A stretch of 24,370 nt of DNA from Bacteroidales bacterium UBA4333. Lineage in GTDB: Bacteria; Bacteroidota; Bacteroidia; Bacteroidales; Paludibacteraceae. Below the pieces are notes generated by a model. It was not told the origin of the DNA. It worked only from the letters and a program-made list of their open reading frames with translations, and did not search any database. Shown here in pieces: positions 11,212-18,501 of the stretch; position 1 is the first letter of the stretch, and each line of letters opens with the position of its first letter. The stretch lies in assembly GCA_002394335.1 (NCBI GenBank), contig DGTP01000019.1, positions 1 to 24,370 on the forward strand, written 5' to 3'. The position numbers and the translations under genes were made by a program.

Positions 11212-13353
11212 ATGAAGCCGAATTTTAAAGATATTGACATTACACAGGTTTCGGCCAGCAAGGTTGTTGGCCCGAACACCGCCGACTGGCAGACGCCGGA
11301 GCTCATCGACGTCAAGCCGATCTACACCAAAGAGGACCTCAAAGGCATGGAGCACCTCGACTACGTGTCCGGTATCCCGCCCTTCCTCCGTGGCCCGTAC
11401 AGCGCCATGTATCCTCTCCGTCCCTGGACCATCCGTCAGTACGCCGGATTCTCCACCGCAGAGGAGTCTAACGCTTTCTACCGCCGTAACCTCGCCTCCG
11501 GTCAGAAAGGTCTGTCCGTAGCCTTCGACCTCCCGACACACCGTGGCTACAACGCCGATAACATGCGTGTCGTAGGTGATGTCGGCAAAGCCGGTGTGTC
11601 CATCTGCTCGCTGGAGGACATGAAAGTGCTCTTCGCCGGTATTCCTCTGAACAAGATGTCCGTCTCCATGACCATGAACGGCGCCGTGCTGCCGATCCTC
11701 GCGTTCTATATCAACGCCGGACTCGAGCAGGGTGCCAAATTGGAGGAGATGGCAGGTACTATCCAGAACGATATCCTCAAGGAGTTCATGGTGCGTAACA
11801 CCTATATCTACCCACCTAAGTTCTCCATGAAGATCATCGCCGACATCTTCGAATATACCTCGCAGAACATGCCTAAGTTCAACTCCATCTCCATCTCCGG
11901 TTACCACATGCAGGAAGCCGGTGCAACGGCAGATATCGAGTTGGCTTACACGCTTGCCGACGGTATGGAGTACCTCCGCGCAGGTGTCAACGCCGGCATG
12001 GATGTGGATACGTTCGCTCCGCGTTTGTCCTTCTTCTGGGCGATCGGTATGAACCACTTCATGGAGATTGCCAAGATGCGTGCAGGCCGTATGCTCTGGG
12101 CGAAGATCGTCAAGTCTTTCGGCGCGAAGAACCCCAAATCCATGGCACTCCGTACGCACAGCCAGACCTCCGGTTGGTCGCTCACCGAGCAGGACCCGTT
12201 CAACAACGTCGGCCGTACCTGTATCGAGGCGATGGGAGCTGCGCTCGGTCACACCCAGTCGCTCCACACCAACGCACTCGACGAGGCTATCGCGCTGCCG
12301 ACGGACTTCTCCGCGCGTATCGCTCGTAACACCCAGATCTACATCCAGGAGGAGACCAAGATCTGCAAGGAGATCGACCCGTGGGGCGGTTCCTACTATG
12401 TAGAGTCGCTCACTCAGGAACTCATGGAGAAAGCGTGGGCGCATATCCAGGAGATCGAGAAACTCGGCGGTATGGCAGCAGCTATCGAGACCGGTATTCC
12501 TAAAATGCGTATCGAGGAAGCCGCGGCGCGTACACAGGCGCGTATCGACTCCGGCAAACAGAAGATCATCGGTATCAACGAGTATCGTCTGGAGCACGAA
12601 GACCCGATTGACATTCTCGAGATTGATAACACCGCCGTACGTGAGCAGCAGGTAGCCCGTCTGGCTGAACTCCGTGCTAACCGCGACGAGAAAGCCGTGC
12701 AGGCTGCGCTCGCTGAGATCACTGAGTCCGTACAGAAATGGGCTGACGGCGGTAAGGGTGAGAACCTCCTTGCACTCGCTGTCAAAGCCGCCGGTCTCCG
12801 CGCTTCGCTCGGCGAGATTTCCGACGCTTGCGAGAAAGTCGTAGGCCGTTATAAAGCAACCATCAGAACTATTTCAGGCGTGTACGCTTCAGGTACTAAG
12901 AACGACGATAACTTCCAGGAAGCTTGTCGTCTCACGGCAGAGTTTGCCAAGAAAGAAGGTCGTCAACCCCGTATCATGATTGCCAAGATGGGACAGGACG
13001 GCCACGATCGTGGCGCCAAAGTGGTAGCCACCGGTTATGCCGATTGCGGCTTTGATGTCGATATGGGACCGTTGTTCCAGACTCCGGCAGAGGCAGCCAA
13101 GCAGGCGGTGGAGAACGATGTCCATGTACTGGGTGTCTCCTCGCTTGCGGCAGGTCACAAGACCCTCATCCCGCAGGTCATCGAGGAGCTCAAGAAACTC
13201 GGCCGTCCCGACATCATGGTCACTGCCGGTGGTGTCATCCCCGCGCAGGACTATGACTTCCTCTACAAAGCCGGTGTTGCCGCCATCTTCGGTCCCGGCA
13301 CCCCGGTTGCCTACTCCGCTAAAGTGGTTATGCAACTGCTGATGCAAGAATAA
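11212..13353 (+). CDS. mutB: Methylmalonyl-CoA mutase large (alpha, catalytic) subunit
   Basis: A 713-residue catalytic subunit. Residues about 25-560 form the substrate-binding domain, including TIRQYAGFSTA with Tyr77 at the position of the radical-shielding tyrosine of characterised mutases, and the conserved 'SVAFDLPTHRGYN'. The C-terminal domain (about 585-713) binds adenosylcobalamin base-off: GQDGHDRG contains Asp596, His598 (lower cobalt ligand) and Gly601, followed by 'GVSSLAAGHKTL' and 'VTAGGVIP'. With MutA it makes the cytoplasmic heterodimer. The ATG at 11212 follows an AT-rich repeat tract rather than the usual short mutA-mutB junction. No epimerase or MeaB-type chaperone gene is in the window. 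A hairpin follows at 13364. Confidence 0.97.
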   Translation: MKPNFKDIDITQVSASKVVGPNTADWQTPELIDVKPIYTKEDLKGMEHLDYVSGIPPFLRGPYSAMYPLRPWTIRQYAGFSTAEESNAFYRRNLASGQKGLSVAFDLPTHRGYNADNMRVVGDVGKAGVSICSLEDMKVLFAGIPLNKMSVSMTMNGAVLPILAFYINAGLEQGAKLEEMAGTIQNDILKEFMVRNTYIYPPKFSMKIIADIFEYTSQNMPKFNSISISGYHMQEAGATADIELAYTLADGMEYLRAGVNAGMDVDTFAPRLSFFWAIGMNHFMEIAKMRAGRMLWAKIVKSFGAKNPKSMALRTHSQTSGWSLTEQDPFNNVGRTCIEAMGAALGHTQSLHTNALDEAIALPTDFSARIARNTQIYIQEETKICKEIDPWGGSYYVESLTQELMEKAWAHIQEIEKLGGMAAAIETGIPKMRIEEAAARTQARIDSGKQKIIGINEYRLEHEDPIDILEIDNTAVREQQVARLAELRANRDEKAVQAALAEITESVQKWADGGKGENLLALAVKAAGLRASLGEISDACEKVVGRYKATIRTISGVYASGTKNDDNFQEACRLTAEFAKKEGRQPRIMIAKMGQDGHDRGAKVVATGYADCGFDVDMGPLFQTPAEAAKQAVENDVHVLGVSSLAAGHKTLIPQVIEELKKLGRPDIMVTAGGVIPAQDYDFLYKAGVAAIFGPGTPVAYSAKVVMQLLMQE

Positions 13354-13363
13354 TGAAGTGTTA

Positions 13364-13392
13364 GCAAGGGTGCGAAAAACTCGCACCCTTGC
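13364..13392 (+). terminator. Strong hairpin after mutB
   Basis: GCAAGGGTGCGA (13364-13375) and TCGCACCCTTGC (13381-13392) form a perfect 12-bp stem with a 5-nt loop. The following sequence (AACTATTT) lacks a proper T tract, so it may act as a terminator of limited strength or an mRNA-stabilising end. Confidence 0.65.
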
Positions 13393-13456
13393 AACTATTT
13401 CGCATTGCCTTGAACCAGTAGTTTTTGCATTAAAATCGTAAAAATTACGCGATATG

Positions 13457-13488
13457 TTTGCGTAATTGGGAAAAAAACAGTAATTTTG
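13457..13488 (+). promoter_or_regulatory. Promoter of the DUF3791-DUF3990 operon
   Basis: TTTG (13457-13460), exactly 20 nt, then TAATTTTG (13481-13488). Predicted start of transcription near 13495, which leaves only about 12 nt before the ATG at 13507 and excludes the upstream in-frame ATG at 13486, which lies inside the -7 box. Confidence 0.85.
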
Positions 13489-13506
13489 CGAGCAAAATAT
13501 GGGACT

Positions 13507-13737
13507 ATGCCTCCACGCAGTAGTGAAATAGCGTTTTTCTTGTCGTTCTGCATTGAGCAATACAAGCAGGCGCACAATCTAACGGGTGAACAAGCAATGC
13601 AAGTGCTTGATCGGTATGGTGTGCTTGATTATTTGGAAGAACACTATGACGTTATACACACGCAAGGTGCGCGATGGATATTGGAGGATATGGACGAGTT
13701 TATTGAGAATAGAAAGAATGAGAGTTTATCACGGTAG
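13507..13737 (+). CDS. DUF3791 family protein (probable antitoxin-like partner)
   Basis: A 76-residue protein reading 'FFLSFCIEQYKQAHNLTGEQAMQVLDRYGVLDYLEEHYDVIHTQG..WILEDMDEFIENR', which fits the DUF3791 pattern (helical, 'YGV.DY....Y..LHT.G...I..DI...I'). The ATG at 13507 is chosen because the earlier one overlaps the promoter. DUF3791 genes regularly sit beside DUF3990 genes in gut bacteria, an arrangement that suggests toxin-antitoxin function; this is inference. The gene overlaps the next by 20 nt, so the two are translationally coupled. Confidence 0.85.
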   Translation: MPPRSSEIAFFLSFCIEQYKQAHNLTGEQAMQVLDRYGVLDYLEEHYDVIHTQGARWILEDMDEFIENRKNESLSR

Positions 13738-14209
13738 TTTAGAGCGTGTGACTACGCCGGAAATCCGAGAAACAAAACGCGGACTGGATTACGGTAGCGG
13801 ATTTTACACCACCACTTCGGCAAAACAGGCGGAAGACTGGGTACGCAAGAGAATGGATGATTTCCATGCTCCCAAAGGCTATGTCAATGAATACGAGTTG
13901 GATTTAGAGGCTCTCAAACAATTCAACTGCATATTCTTCAACTCGCCCTCTGAAGAGTGGCTCGATTTTGTAATGAGCAATCGTTTAGACCGCAATTTTA
14001 CGCATAGCTACGATGTCGTCTATGGGCCTGTAGCGAATGATCGTGTTTATACATGCTTCGCGTTATATGAAGGTGGCGTGCTGAGCAAGCCTAACCTCAT
14101 TGCTGAATTGAAAACATATAAACTGGTAGACCAATATCTGTTCCATACGACGCAGGCTCTCAAAGCATTAACATTTGTCAAAGCAAAAGAAATACTATGG
14201 GCGAAATAA
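13718..14209 (+). CDS. DUF3990 protein, ADP-ribosyltransferase-like (probable toxin)
   Basis: A 163-residue protein. The frame is open from 13586, but the characteristic beginning MRVYHGSLERV sits at the ATG 13718, inside the end of the upstream gene. Motifs follow the ADP-ribosyltransferase-like DUF3990 pattern: Tyr4-His5-Gly6-Ser7, Asp24-Tyr-Gly-Ser-Gly-Phe-Tyr30-Thr-Thr (the NAD-binding 'FG.GFYtT' type), 'YDVVYGPVANDRV' at 98-110, and 'DQYLFHTTQALKAL' at 138-151. A catalytic Glu cannot be fixed from one sequence; Glu58, Glu79 and Glu80 are candidates. Overlapping genes on both sides fit a toxin controlled by its partners. Target unknown. Confidence 0.85.
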   Translation: MRVYHGSLERVTTPEIRETKRGLDYGSGFYTTTSAKQAEDWVRKRMDDFHAPKGYVNEYELDLEALKQFNCIFFNSPSEEWLDFVMSNRLDRNFTHSYDVVYGPVANDRVYTCFALYEGGVLSKPNLIAELKTYKLVDQYLFHTTQALKALTFVKAKEILWAK

Positions 14210-14400
14210 CTCAAAAAAATCTGTATCTGTTATTACCTTCCAAAGTGAGTTGGTTGGCAGATATGTTGTGCGCGGATGAACATATCAGCACGATAGAGGC
14301 TCTACGCCGTATTTATTCTTCTGCAATGTACAAAGAATTGGAGCAAGAGAGTACCAAACGCTGGCACGAAGGCCCGGTGTCTTTGTATCAGACGATCTAA
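14197..14400 (+). CDS. Small third protein of the DUF3990 operon
   Basis: A 67-residue, mostly helical protein (LLLPSKVSWLADMLCADEHISTIEALRRIYSS) whose ATG lies 13 nt inside the DUF3990 gene, so it is coupled to it. No signal peptide. The region ISTIEALRRIYSSAMYKELEQESTKRW resembles the short proteins that accompany DUF3990 genes elsewhere and may be a second partner or antitoxin; I cannot name the family. Downstream to 14486 there is no gene and no clear terminator. Confidence 0.75.
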   Translation: MGEITQKNLYLLLPSKVSWLADMLCADEHISTIEALRRIYSSAMYKELEQESTKRWHEGPVSLYQTI

Positions 14401-14486
14401 TATATGGCTACTTATGCATTTTATACGTACGAGTATTTATAGAAAGAACTATATATTAGGGAGACGAATTATGATTGCAGGTTGCC

Positions 14487-14924
14487 TTATTTTTTCTCTC
14501 TGAATACCACCGTTTCGTTCAGTGCGAAATTCAGTATTCCTGAGAAACACAATGCCAAGATATTACAGATCAGCACATCCCATCCGCCGGAAAAACGCTC
14601 GATAAGCAAGAGCACGCCCATCTTGAGCAGAAACGAACCGGTACAGGAGAGGTTGTACCCCGCATAATGACGCAGAAACGAACGGAAGGTATGCGCCGAA
14701 ATCCGATCTTTCCAAACGGAGAAATAGGCGATAGAGAAATTCACCAACACCGCGCACTCAAAGGATATGAACGGCGAAAGGAGGTACTCGCCCCAGTAGT
14801 GGCCTTTGAGCAGATAGTGCGAACAAAGCCACAGAACGAGCATATCCGCCGCCGTTCCTGCCAGCGTTGAAACTGCGAATTTCAGATACCTGATTATAAT
14901 TTCCCGGAGCTTACTTCGGCTCAT
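14487..14924 (-). CDS. GtrA-like membrane protein
   Basis: A 145-residue integral membrane protein with four predicted membrane segments (about 11-35, 45-67, 85-105 and 113-137), the layout of the GtrA/DPMS family whose members help move polyprenyl-linked sugars across the inner membrane. Family marks include 'RYLKFAVSTLAGTAADMLVLW', 'NFSIAYFSVW' and the ending 'NFALNETVVFRE'. It overlaps the upstream phosphatidyltransferase gene by 14 nt and so is translationally coupled. The pairing suggests a role in making or exporting a lipid-linked envelope molecule; the substrate is unknown. Confidence 0.88.
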   Translation of the reverse strand: MSRSKLREIIIRYLKFAVSTLAGTAADMLVLWLCSHYLLKGHYWGEYLLSPFISFECAVLVNFSIAYFSVWKDRISAHTFRSFLRHYAGYNLSCTGSFLLKMGVLLLIERFSGGWDVLICNILALCFSGILNFALNETVVFREKK

Positions 14925-15627
14925 CTTTCGGGTGCTTGATTAGCGGGTCTTTCTTAGCGAACCAGTGCAGATCCTTAAAGAAACTGACGAAATAGAAGAT
15001 CACCAGGATGCACAGGATACCCATGCCGATGATATCCAGCGAGCCGTAATGAATGGTCTCTCCAAAATAGTTGAACGAGCCATGATAAGCAGTGAGCGCG
15101 GGGATATACATCAACAGGATATTGGCAATAATGATGACGAGGCGGAACTCCGTAGGTCCCATATAGCCGTAGGTCAGTTTGAACTCGGATTTGAGGTGTG
15201 CATTGATGCTGACATAGACCGTGAGCGCCAGATAAGTGACATAGCAGAGCAGTGCTACGCTGAGGTTCATCAGAGGCGAGAGACCTGCTCCGATGAACAT
15301 AAACGCCTCGGTGACGGTGTCGATGTTATGATCGAGATAATAGCCGTAGAGAGGCCGCTGGGTGTTGCGCACACGGGCGATAGTGCCGTCCAGCGAATCG
15401 CCAAACCAGTTGATTACCAATCCCAAACAGGACAGCCAGAGCCAATAGATGCTATAATGGGTCAGAAAAAAACCGAGTCCGCCAAGGAACGAGCCGAAGA
15501 GACCGAACCAGGTCAGCATATCACTGGTGACCCATTGAGGCATGCGAGACGCCATCCAAACTAATACTTTTTTCTCTGCTCCGTTGAGGAGCGAGGTCTG
15601 AATACGTGTTGATTGTTTAAGTTCCAT
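14911..15627 (-). CDS. CDP-alcohol phosphatidyltransferase family protein
   Basis: A 238-residue membrane enzyme. The family signature is complete: Asp77-x2-Asp80-Gly81-x2-Ala84-Arg85-x9-Gly95-x3-Asp99-x3-Asp103, with the aspartates binding the metal that positions the CDP-lipid. About six hydrophobic segments follow, and the last residues are polar and basic (KKDPLIKHPKDEPK). Such enzymes transfer a phosphatidyl or similar group from a CDP-alcohol to an acceptor alcohol, for example inositol or glycerol phosphate; the acceptor cannot be told here. The ATG at 15627 has a GGAGG ribosome-binding site at 15638-15642 and the promoter at 15680-15710. Confidence 0.92.
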   Translation of the reverse strand: MELKQSTRIQTSLLNGAEKKVLVWMASRMPQWVTSDMLTWFGLFGSFLGGLGFFLTHYSIYWLWLSCLGLVINWFGDSLDGTIARVRNTQRPLYGYYLDHNIDTVTEAFMFIGAGLSPLMNLSVALLCYVTYLALTVYVSINAHLKSEFKLTYGYMGPTEFRLVIIIANILLMYIPALTAYHGSFNYFGETIHYGSLDIIGMGILCILVIFYFVSFFKDLHWFAKKDPLIKHPKDEPK

Positions 15628-15679
15628 TATTTTATTTCCTCCAATTCTTATATATCGAAAAAAATTGCTTTTCAGCCTG

Positions 15680-15710
15680 CAAAGTTACTGCTTTTTTCTG
15701 AAATATGCAA
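15680..15710 (-). promoter_or_regulatory. Promoter of the phosphatidyltransferase-GtrA operon
   Basis: On the minus strand TTGC (15710-15707), 20 nt between TTG and TA, then TAACTTTG (15687-15680). The spacer has TCAGAAAAAAGCAG, identical to the tRNA-Pro promoter spacer. Predicted start near 15673. Confidence 0.85.
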
Positions 15711-15763
15711 GAAAATCCTTTTTTTTTAGTTCCAAGTCTTGTATTTTCGTATGTTAAAAATAT

Positions 15764-15796
15764 AAAAACAGCGGTCCACACTGCCGTGAGCCGCTG
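15764..15796 (-). terminator. Terminator of the invertase gene
   Basis: On the minus strand CAGCGG (15796-15791) pairs with CCGCTG (15774-15769), with a further CAC/GTG inside, followed by TTTTT. Confidence 0.7.
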
Positions 15797-15816
15797 AGAA
15801 ACATAGAACAAATCAA

Positions 15817-16449
15817 TCAAAGTGCATCATCACAATAGAGGCACCTGTTCCGCACGAAGGTGTTATAGTAATGGCTGACTGTCTGGCGATTAACCTTCAG
15901 GATTTCTGCCGCTTTCCGGAAAGACATTCCCGTTAGGAGAAGTTGCCGCAAAAGACTGTCCTTCTCATAAAGCTTGTAGTACCGCTGTTGATTTCTGCCG
16001 CCTGTAGGACGACCTAAGACCACCCCCTCTGAACGCTTGCGTGCCAATGCTTCACGTGTTCTCATGCTGATGAGGTCGCGCTCGATCTCAGCCGAGAGCC
16101 CGAAAGCGAATGCCAAGACTTTGCTTTGAATGTCATCGCCCAGGCGGTAGTTGTCCTTGATAGTCCAGACCCTGCAGTTTTTCGTCATACAGATATTAAG
16201 TATCTCCATGACCATAAAGAGACTGCGTCCGAGGCGCGAAATCTCCGTGCAAATGATGATGTCATCCTTTTTGACCCGATGGAGCAGAATTCCTAACTGC
16301 CGGCGGTTATAAGCCTTGGTACCTGAGATGGTTTCTTCGATCCATCCGTTGATCTTCAGATCTTCCTTCTTGCAGAACTTTCTGATCTCAAAACGCTGGT
16401 TCTCGACTGTCTGCTTGTCGGAACTTACGCGTATGTATCCGTATACCAT
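15817..16449 (-). CDS. Serine recombinase, Mpi-type DNA invertase family
   Basis: A 210-residue serine recombinase. The catalytic domain (1-140) shows YGYIRVSS with the nucleophile Ser9 and Arg7, 'EISRLGRS' with Arg72 and Arg75, and the long E-helix 'LAFAFGLSAEIERDLISMRT'. 'EEGVVLGRP'-like sequence leads to a C-terminal helix-turn-helix (SFRKAAEILKVNRQTVSHYY, 176-195). The block 'WTIKDNYRLG.DIQSKVLAFAFGLSAE' is the one I know from Mpi, the Bacteroides fragilis master invertase that flips promoters of surface polysaccharide loci. No invertible segment is evident next to it, so it probably acts elsewhere. Start is the ATG at 16449; the longer frame to 16470 would overlap the -7 box. Confidence 0.93.
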   Translation of the reverse strand: MVYGYIRVSSDKQTVENQRFEIRKFCKKEDLKINGWIEETISGTKAYNRRQLGILLHRVKKDDIIICTEISRLGRSLFMVMEILNICMTKNCRVWTIKDNYRLGDDIQSKVLAFAFGLSAEIERDLISMRTREALARKRSEGVVLGRPTGGRNQQRYYKLYEKDSLLRQLLLTGMSFRKAAEILKVNRQTVSHYYNTFVRNRCLYCDDAL

Positions 16450-16458
16450 TTTTTTGCA

Positions 16459-16466
16459 CAAAGTTA
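16459..16466 (-). promoter_or_regulatory. -7 box of the invertase gene, near-leaderless mRNA
   Basis: TAACTTTG reads from 16466 to 16459 on the minus strand; the -33 region has only TTTC at the right distance. The ATG at 16449 is 10 nt past the box, so the transcript would have few or no leader bases. Confidence 0.6.
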
Positions 16467-16499
16467 GCAAAAAAAATCGAAATGAAGAAATGAAAAGTC

Positions 16500-16534
16500 A
16501 AAAAAAATGCGTCCTGATAAGAAGAGGACGCATT
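16500..16534 (-). terminator. Terminator of the endonuclease gene
   Basis: On the minus strand AATGCGTCCT (16534-16525) pairs perfectly with AGGACGCATT (16515-16506) around 9 nt, followed by a run of T (16507-16500). Confidence 0.9.
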
Positions 16535-16560
16535 ATGGTAAACATACCAAGTGCTGATTT

Positions 16561-18339
16561 CTAACGAACCCGCTGACCTTGGATAGTAATCATTTTGTCA
16601 CCGACCAGAATATAAATTCTGCCATTAACGAGCACTTTCTTCGCCGGCTGCTCCACCCCAACCTTCTCTACCTCCGAAGGCTCATAGCAAGCCGTTATAT
16701 AGCGGTCATACGAGATACCCGCACCCGATGCCGAGATCGTAACAGACTCGAAACCGATTCCCTTCTTGGAAGCGCCATTAGTACAGATAAAGACCAGAGG
16801 GGAAGTGCCGGTAAGGGTTGATGTATTGGTCCACTTATAGGTGCTCATCGCAGAGCCGTCAGTAGCCGTGAGAGAAGCGATCTGATTGCCGCCTGCCCTG
16901 ACAGCCAACTGGTTATACTGCGTTCCTCCGTAAGTACGCATACGCACCTCTATAGTGCTCAAGCCGGAGAGATCCACCGCAGGAGAAGTGAGTTGTTTGC
17001 CTTCATCCAAGAGCCAATAAGAGCTGGTCTTGCTCGCCGTATTCGACCAGCCATCCGAATGAGAAGCATCATAGACATACTCGGCAGGAGCTCCGTGGGA
17101 AGTGACTTGTTCTTGCGCAAAGACAGCATAATACGTGACATCAGCTGTGACCATAGGGAAATCCTGTACCTGCTCATACAACACTGCCGGTGCTTCATCC
17201 GCCGTGCCGTCAATAGGTGCATTGGTCCATCCCATGAAATGCTTGCTCTCGGTAGAGCACGAAACAGGCGTAGCAGGCAGGTGCGTGAGAGAAGTTTTCT
17301 CCACTACCGAGTCGGTTGAGAGCTCCGCACCGTTCACAGACCAAGTGACACCATATTTGTTTTTTTCCCCGACAGGAGTATCGGAATCGCGGGAGCCATC
17401 GCTCACACCGGGGATGAAAGCCGGATCCGTCGAAGGCATCAGTTTAGCCAGATCCACCGCTTCACCGGCATGCTCGCCCCAGATATATTCCGCCAGATAG
17501 GGGTAGTCGATGAAGGGATTACGGTTGCCCTGGGTCTGCTGGATACCGTTGTTGCGGTCGATTTCCTTCTGCGAAACGGGATCCTCGCGGTGCCATTTCA
17601 TCAGGAGTACTACGGCTTTCTTCGTCAAGCCATAATAGCCGGAAGCGGTATATGTGCCGGAGAAGAAATTATTGCTGGTGGTGAGGTTCGACTGCTGCCA
17701 TTTGACGATCGTACCTAATATACCTCGCGCCCAGTCCCCCTTGTATTGGTTTTTGGGTTCAAACACATTTCCGGAGCCTTTCACCGACTCATTAGCCTCC
17801 GTAGCGATAGTCTTTTTATCAGTAGCCCAAGAGCCTGCCGAACCGTATTTGTTGCCATTCCAGTTCGTGCCGCCGTTCACTACGCCATATTCGTAGTTCG
17901 AGCGCACGCCGTTGATCTTGCCATCCGTCGGCAGGACATGGAAGATGTCATTTCCGATACCTCCAGTACCTCCACCCCACCACGACTGCGGAATCGAATG
18001 TTCGCGGTTGTAACAGTCGCACACGCCGCTGTAACTGCCGCATTTTTCTCCGCTGGAGAAGCCACATTCGCCGTACATATCCCATATCTTACCGGCTTTA
18101 CCGACCGAGTCGGACGGATAGACATCCGTCTTGAGATAGGCATTATACAAACCATTGTAACCGATAGAGGAATAGCCTTTATTGGTAACAGAACTAACAG
18201 CCGACCAGAGGTTGCTGCCGGACTTACCGTCTACTGCAGAATAATACGAAGGGATATCAGCCGGAGCTGTAACAGTAGCTCCCATAACCATTGGCGCTAT
18301 AAGAACAAGCGCAAGGAATAAATATATGTGCTTTCTCAT
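16561..18339 (-). CDS. Secreted endonuclease I family nuclease with C-terminal accessory domains
   Basis: A 592-residue exported nuclease. Residues 1-20 are a signal peptide (MRKHIYLFLALVLIAPMVMG). The endonuclease I domain (about 30-310) has NREHSIPQSWWGG with His114, then Asp131-x2-His134 and 'KINGVRSNYEYG' (Asn143, Asn148, Glu150), the metal and catalytic pattern of this extracellular/periplasmic nuclease family. Residues about 345-425 are an InlB-like repeat ('HFMGWTNAPIDGT...VTADVTYYAVFA'), about 435-555 an all-beta module, and the last 25 (KKVLVNGRIYILVGDKM...GQRVR) resemble the C-terminus of the surface protein at 2410-4350. The frame upstream of 18339 runs through tRNA-Pro and is not coding. 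Likely degrades extracellular DNA or RNA for nutrition. Confidence 0.9.
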   Translation of the reverse strand: MRKHIYLFLALVLIAPMVMGATVTAPADIPSYYSAVDGKSGSNLWSAVSSVTNKGYSSIGYNGLYNAYLKTDVYPSDSVGKAGKIWDMYGECGFSSGEKCGSYSGVCDCYNREHSIPQSWWGGGTGGIGNDIFHVLPTDGKINGVRSNYEYGVVNGGTNWNGNKYGSAGSWATDKKTIATEANESVKGSGNVFEPKNQYKGDWARGILGTIVKWQQSNLTTSNNFFSGTYTASGYYGLTKKAVVLLMKWHREDPVSQKEIDRNNGIQQTQGNRNPFIDYPYLAEYIWGEHAGEAVDLAKLMPSTDPAFIPGVSDGSRDSDTPVGEKNKYGVTWSVNGAELSTDSVVEKTSLTHLPATPVSCSTESKHFMGWTNAPIDGTADEAPAVLYEQVQDFPMVTADVTYYAVFAQEQVTSHGAPAEYVYDASHSDGWSNTASKTSSYWLLDEGKQLTSPAVDLSGLSTIEVRMRTYGGTQYNQLAVRAGGNQIASLTATDGSAMSTYKWTNTSTLTGTSPLVFICTNGASKKGIGFESVTISASGAGISYDRYITACYEPSEVEKVGVEQPAKKVLVNGRIYILVGDKMITIQGQRVR

Positions 18340-18353
18340 GATTTCCGGTTTTG

Positions 18354-18428
18354 TCGGGTAGGCGAGATTCGAACTCACGACCTCCTGCTCCCAAAGCAGG
18401 CATTCTAACCGGGCTGAACTACTACCCG
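18354..18428 (-). tRNA. tRNA-Pro (anticodon TGG)
   Basis: The minus strand folds as a 75-nt tRNA: acceptor CGGGTAG/CTACCCG, D arm around AGTTCAGCCCGGTTAGAAT, anticodon stem CCTGC/GCAGG with loop TTTGGGA (anticodon TGG), and T arm with GTTCGAATC. The discriminator is A and CCA is not encoded. Promoter at 18502-18533. The start codon of the endonuclease gene is only 14 nt past its 3' end. Confidence 0.96.
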
Positions 18429-18450
18429 CTGCGATTTCGCTGCGGGTAGT
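18421..18450 (-). promoter_or_regulatory. Palindrome joining the tRNA leader to its acceptor stem
   Basis: ACTACCCGC (18421-18429) and GCGGGTAGT (18442-18450) are perfect inverted copies around TGCGATTTCGCT, itself mostly self-complementary. In the precursor RNA the leader's CTACCCG equals the tRNA's own 3' acceptor strand and can pair with the 5' acceptor strand, competing with tRNA folding. Confidence 0.65.
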
Positions 18451-18501
18451 ATATCGTTCAAGCAGAGCGAGATAAGAACTACCCCATCGCAAAATCGGGT
18501 G

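Noticed and set aside
13586..13717. 44-residue N-terminal extension of the DUF3990 protein
   Set aside because: It lies out of frame within the DUF3791 gene, and the family's characteristic start (VYHGS) begins right after the ATG at 13718.
15632..15820. 62-residue minus-strand frame between the invertase and phosphatidyltransferase genes
   Set aside because: It spans the invertase terminator and the next promoter, and encodes low-complexity Lys/Phe sequence.
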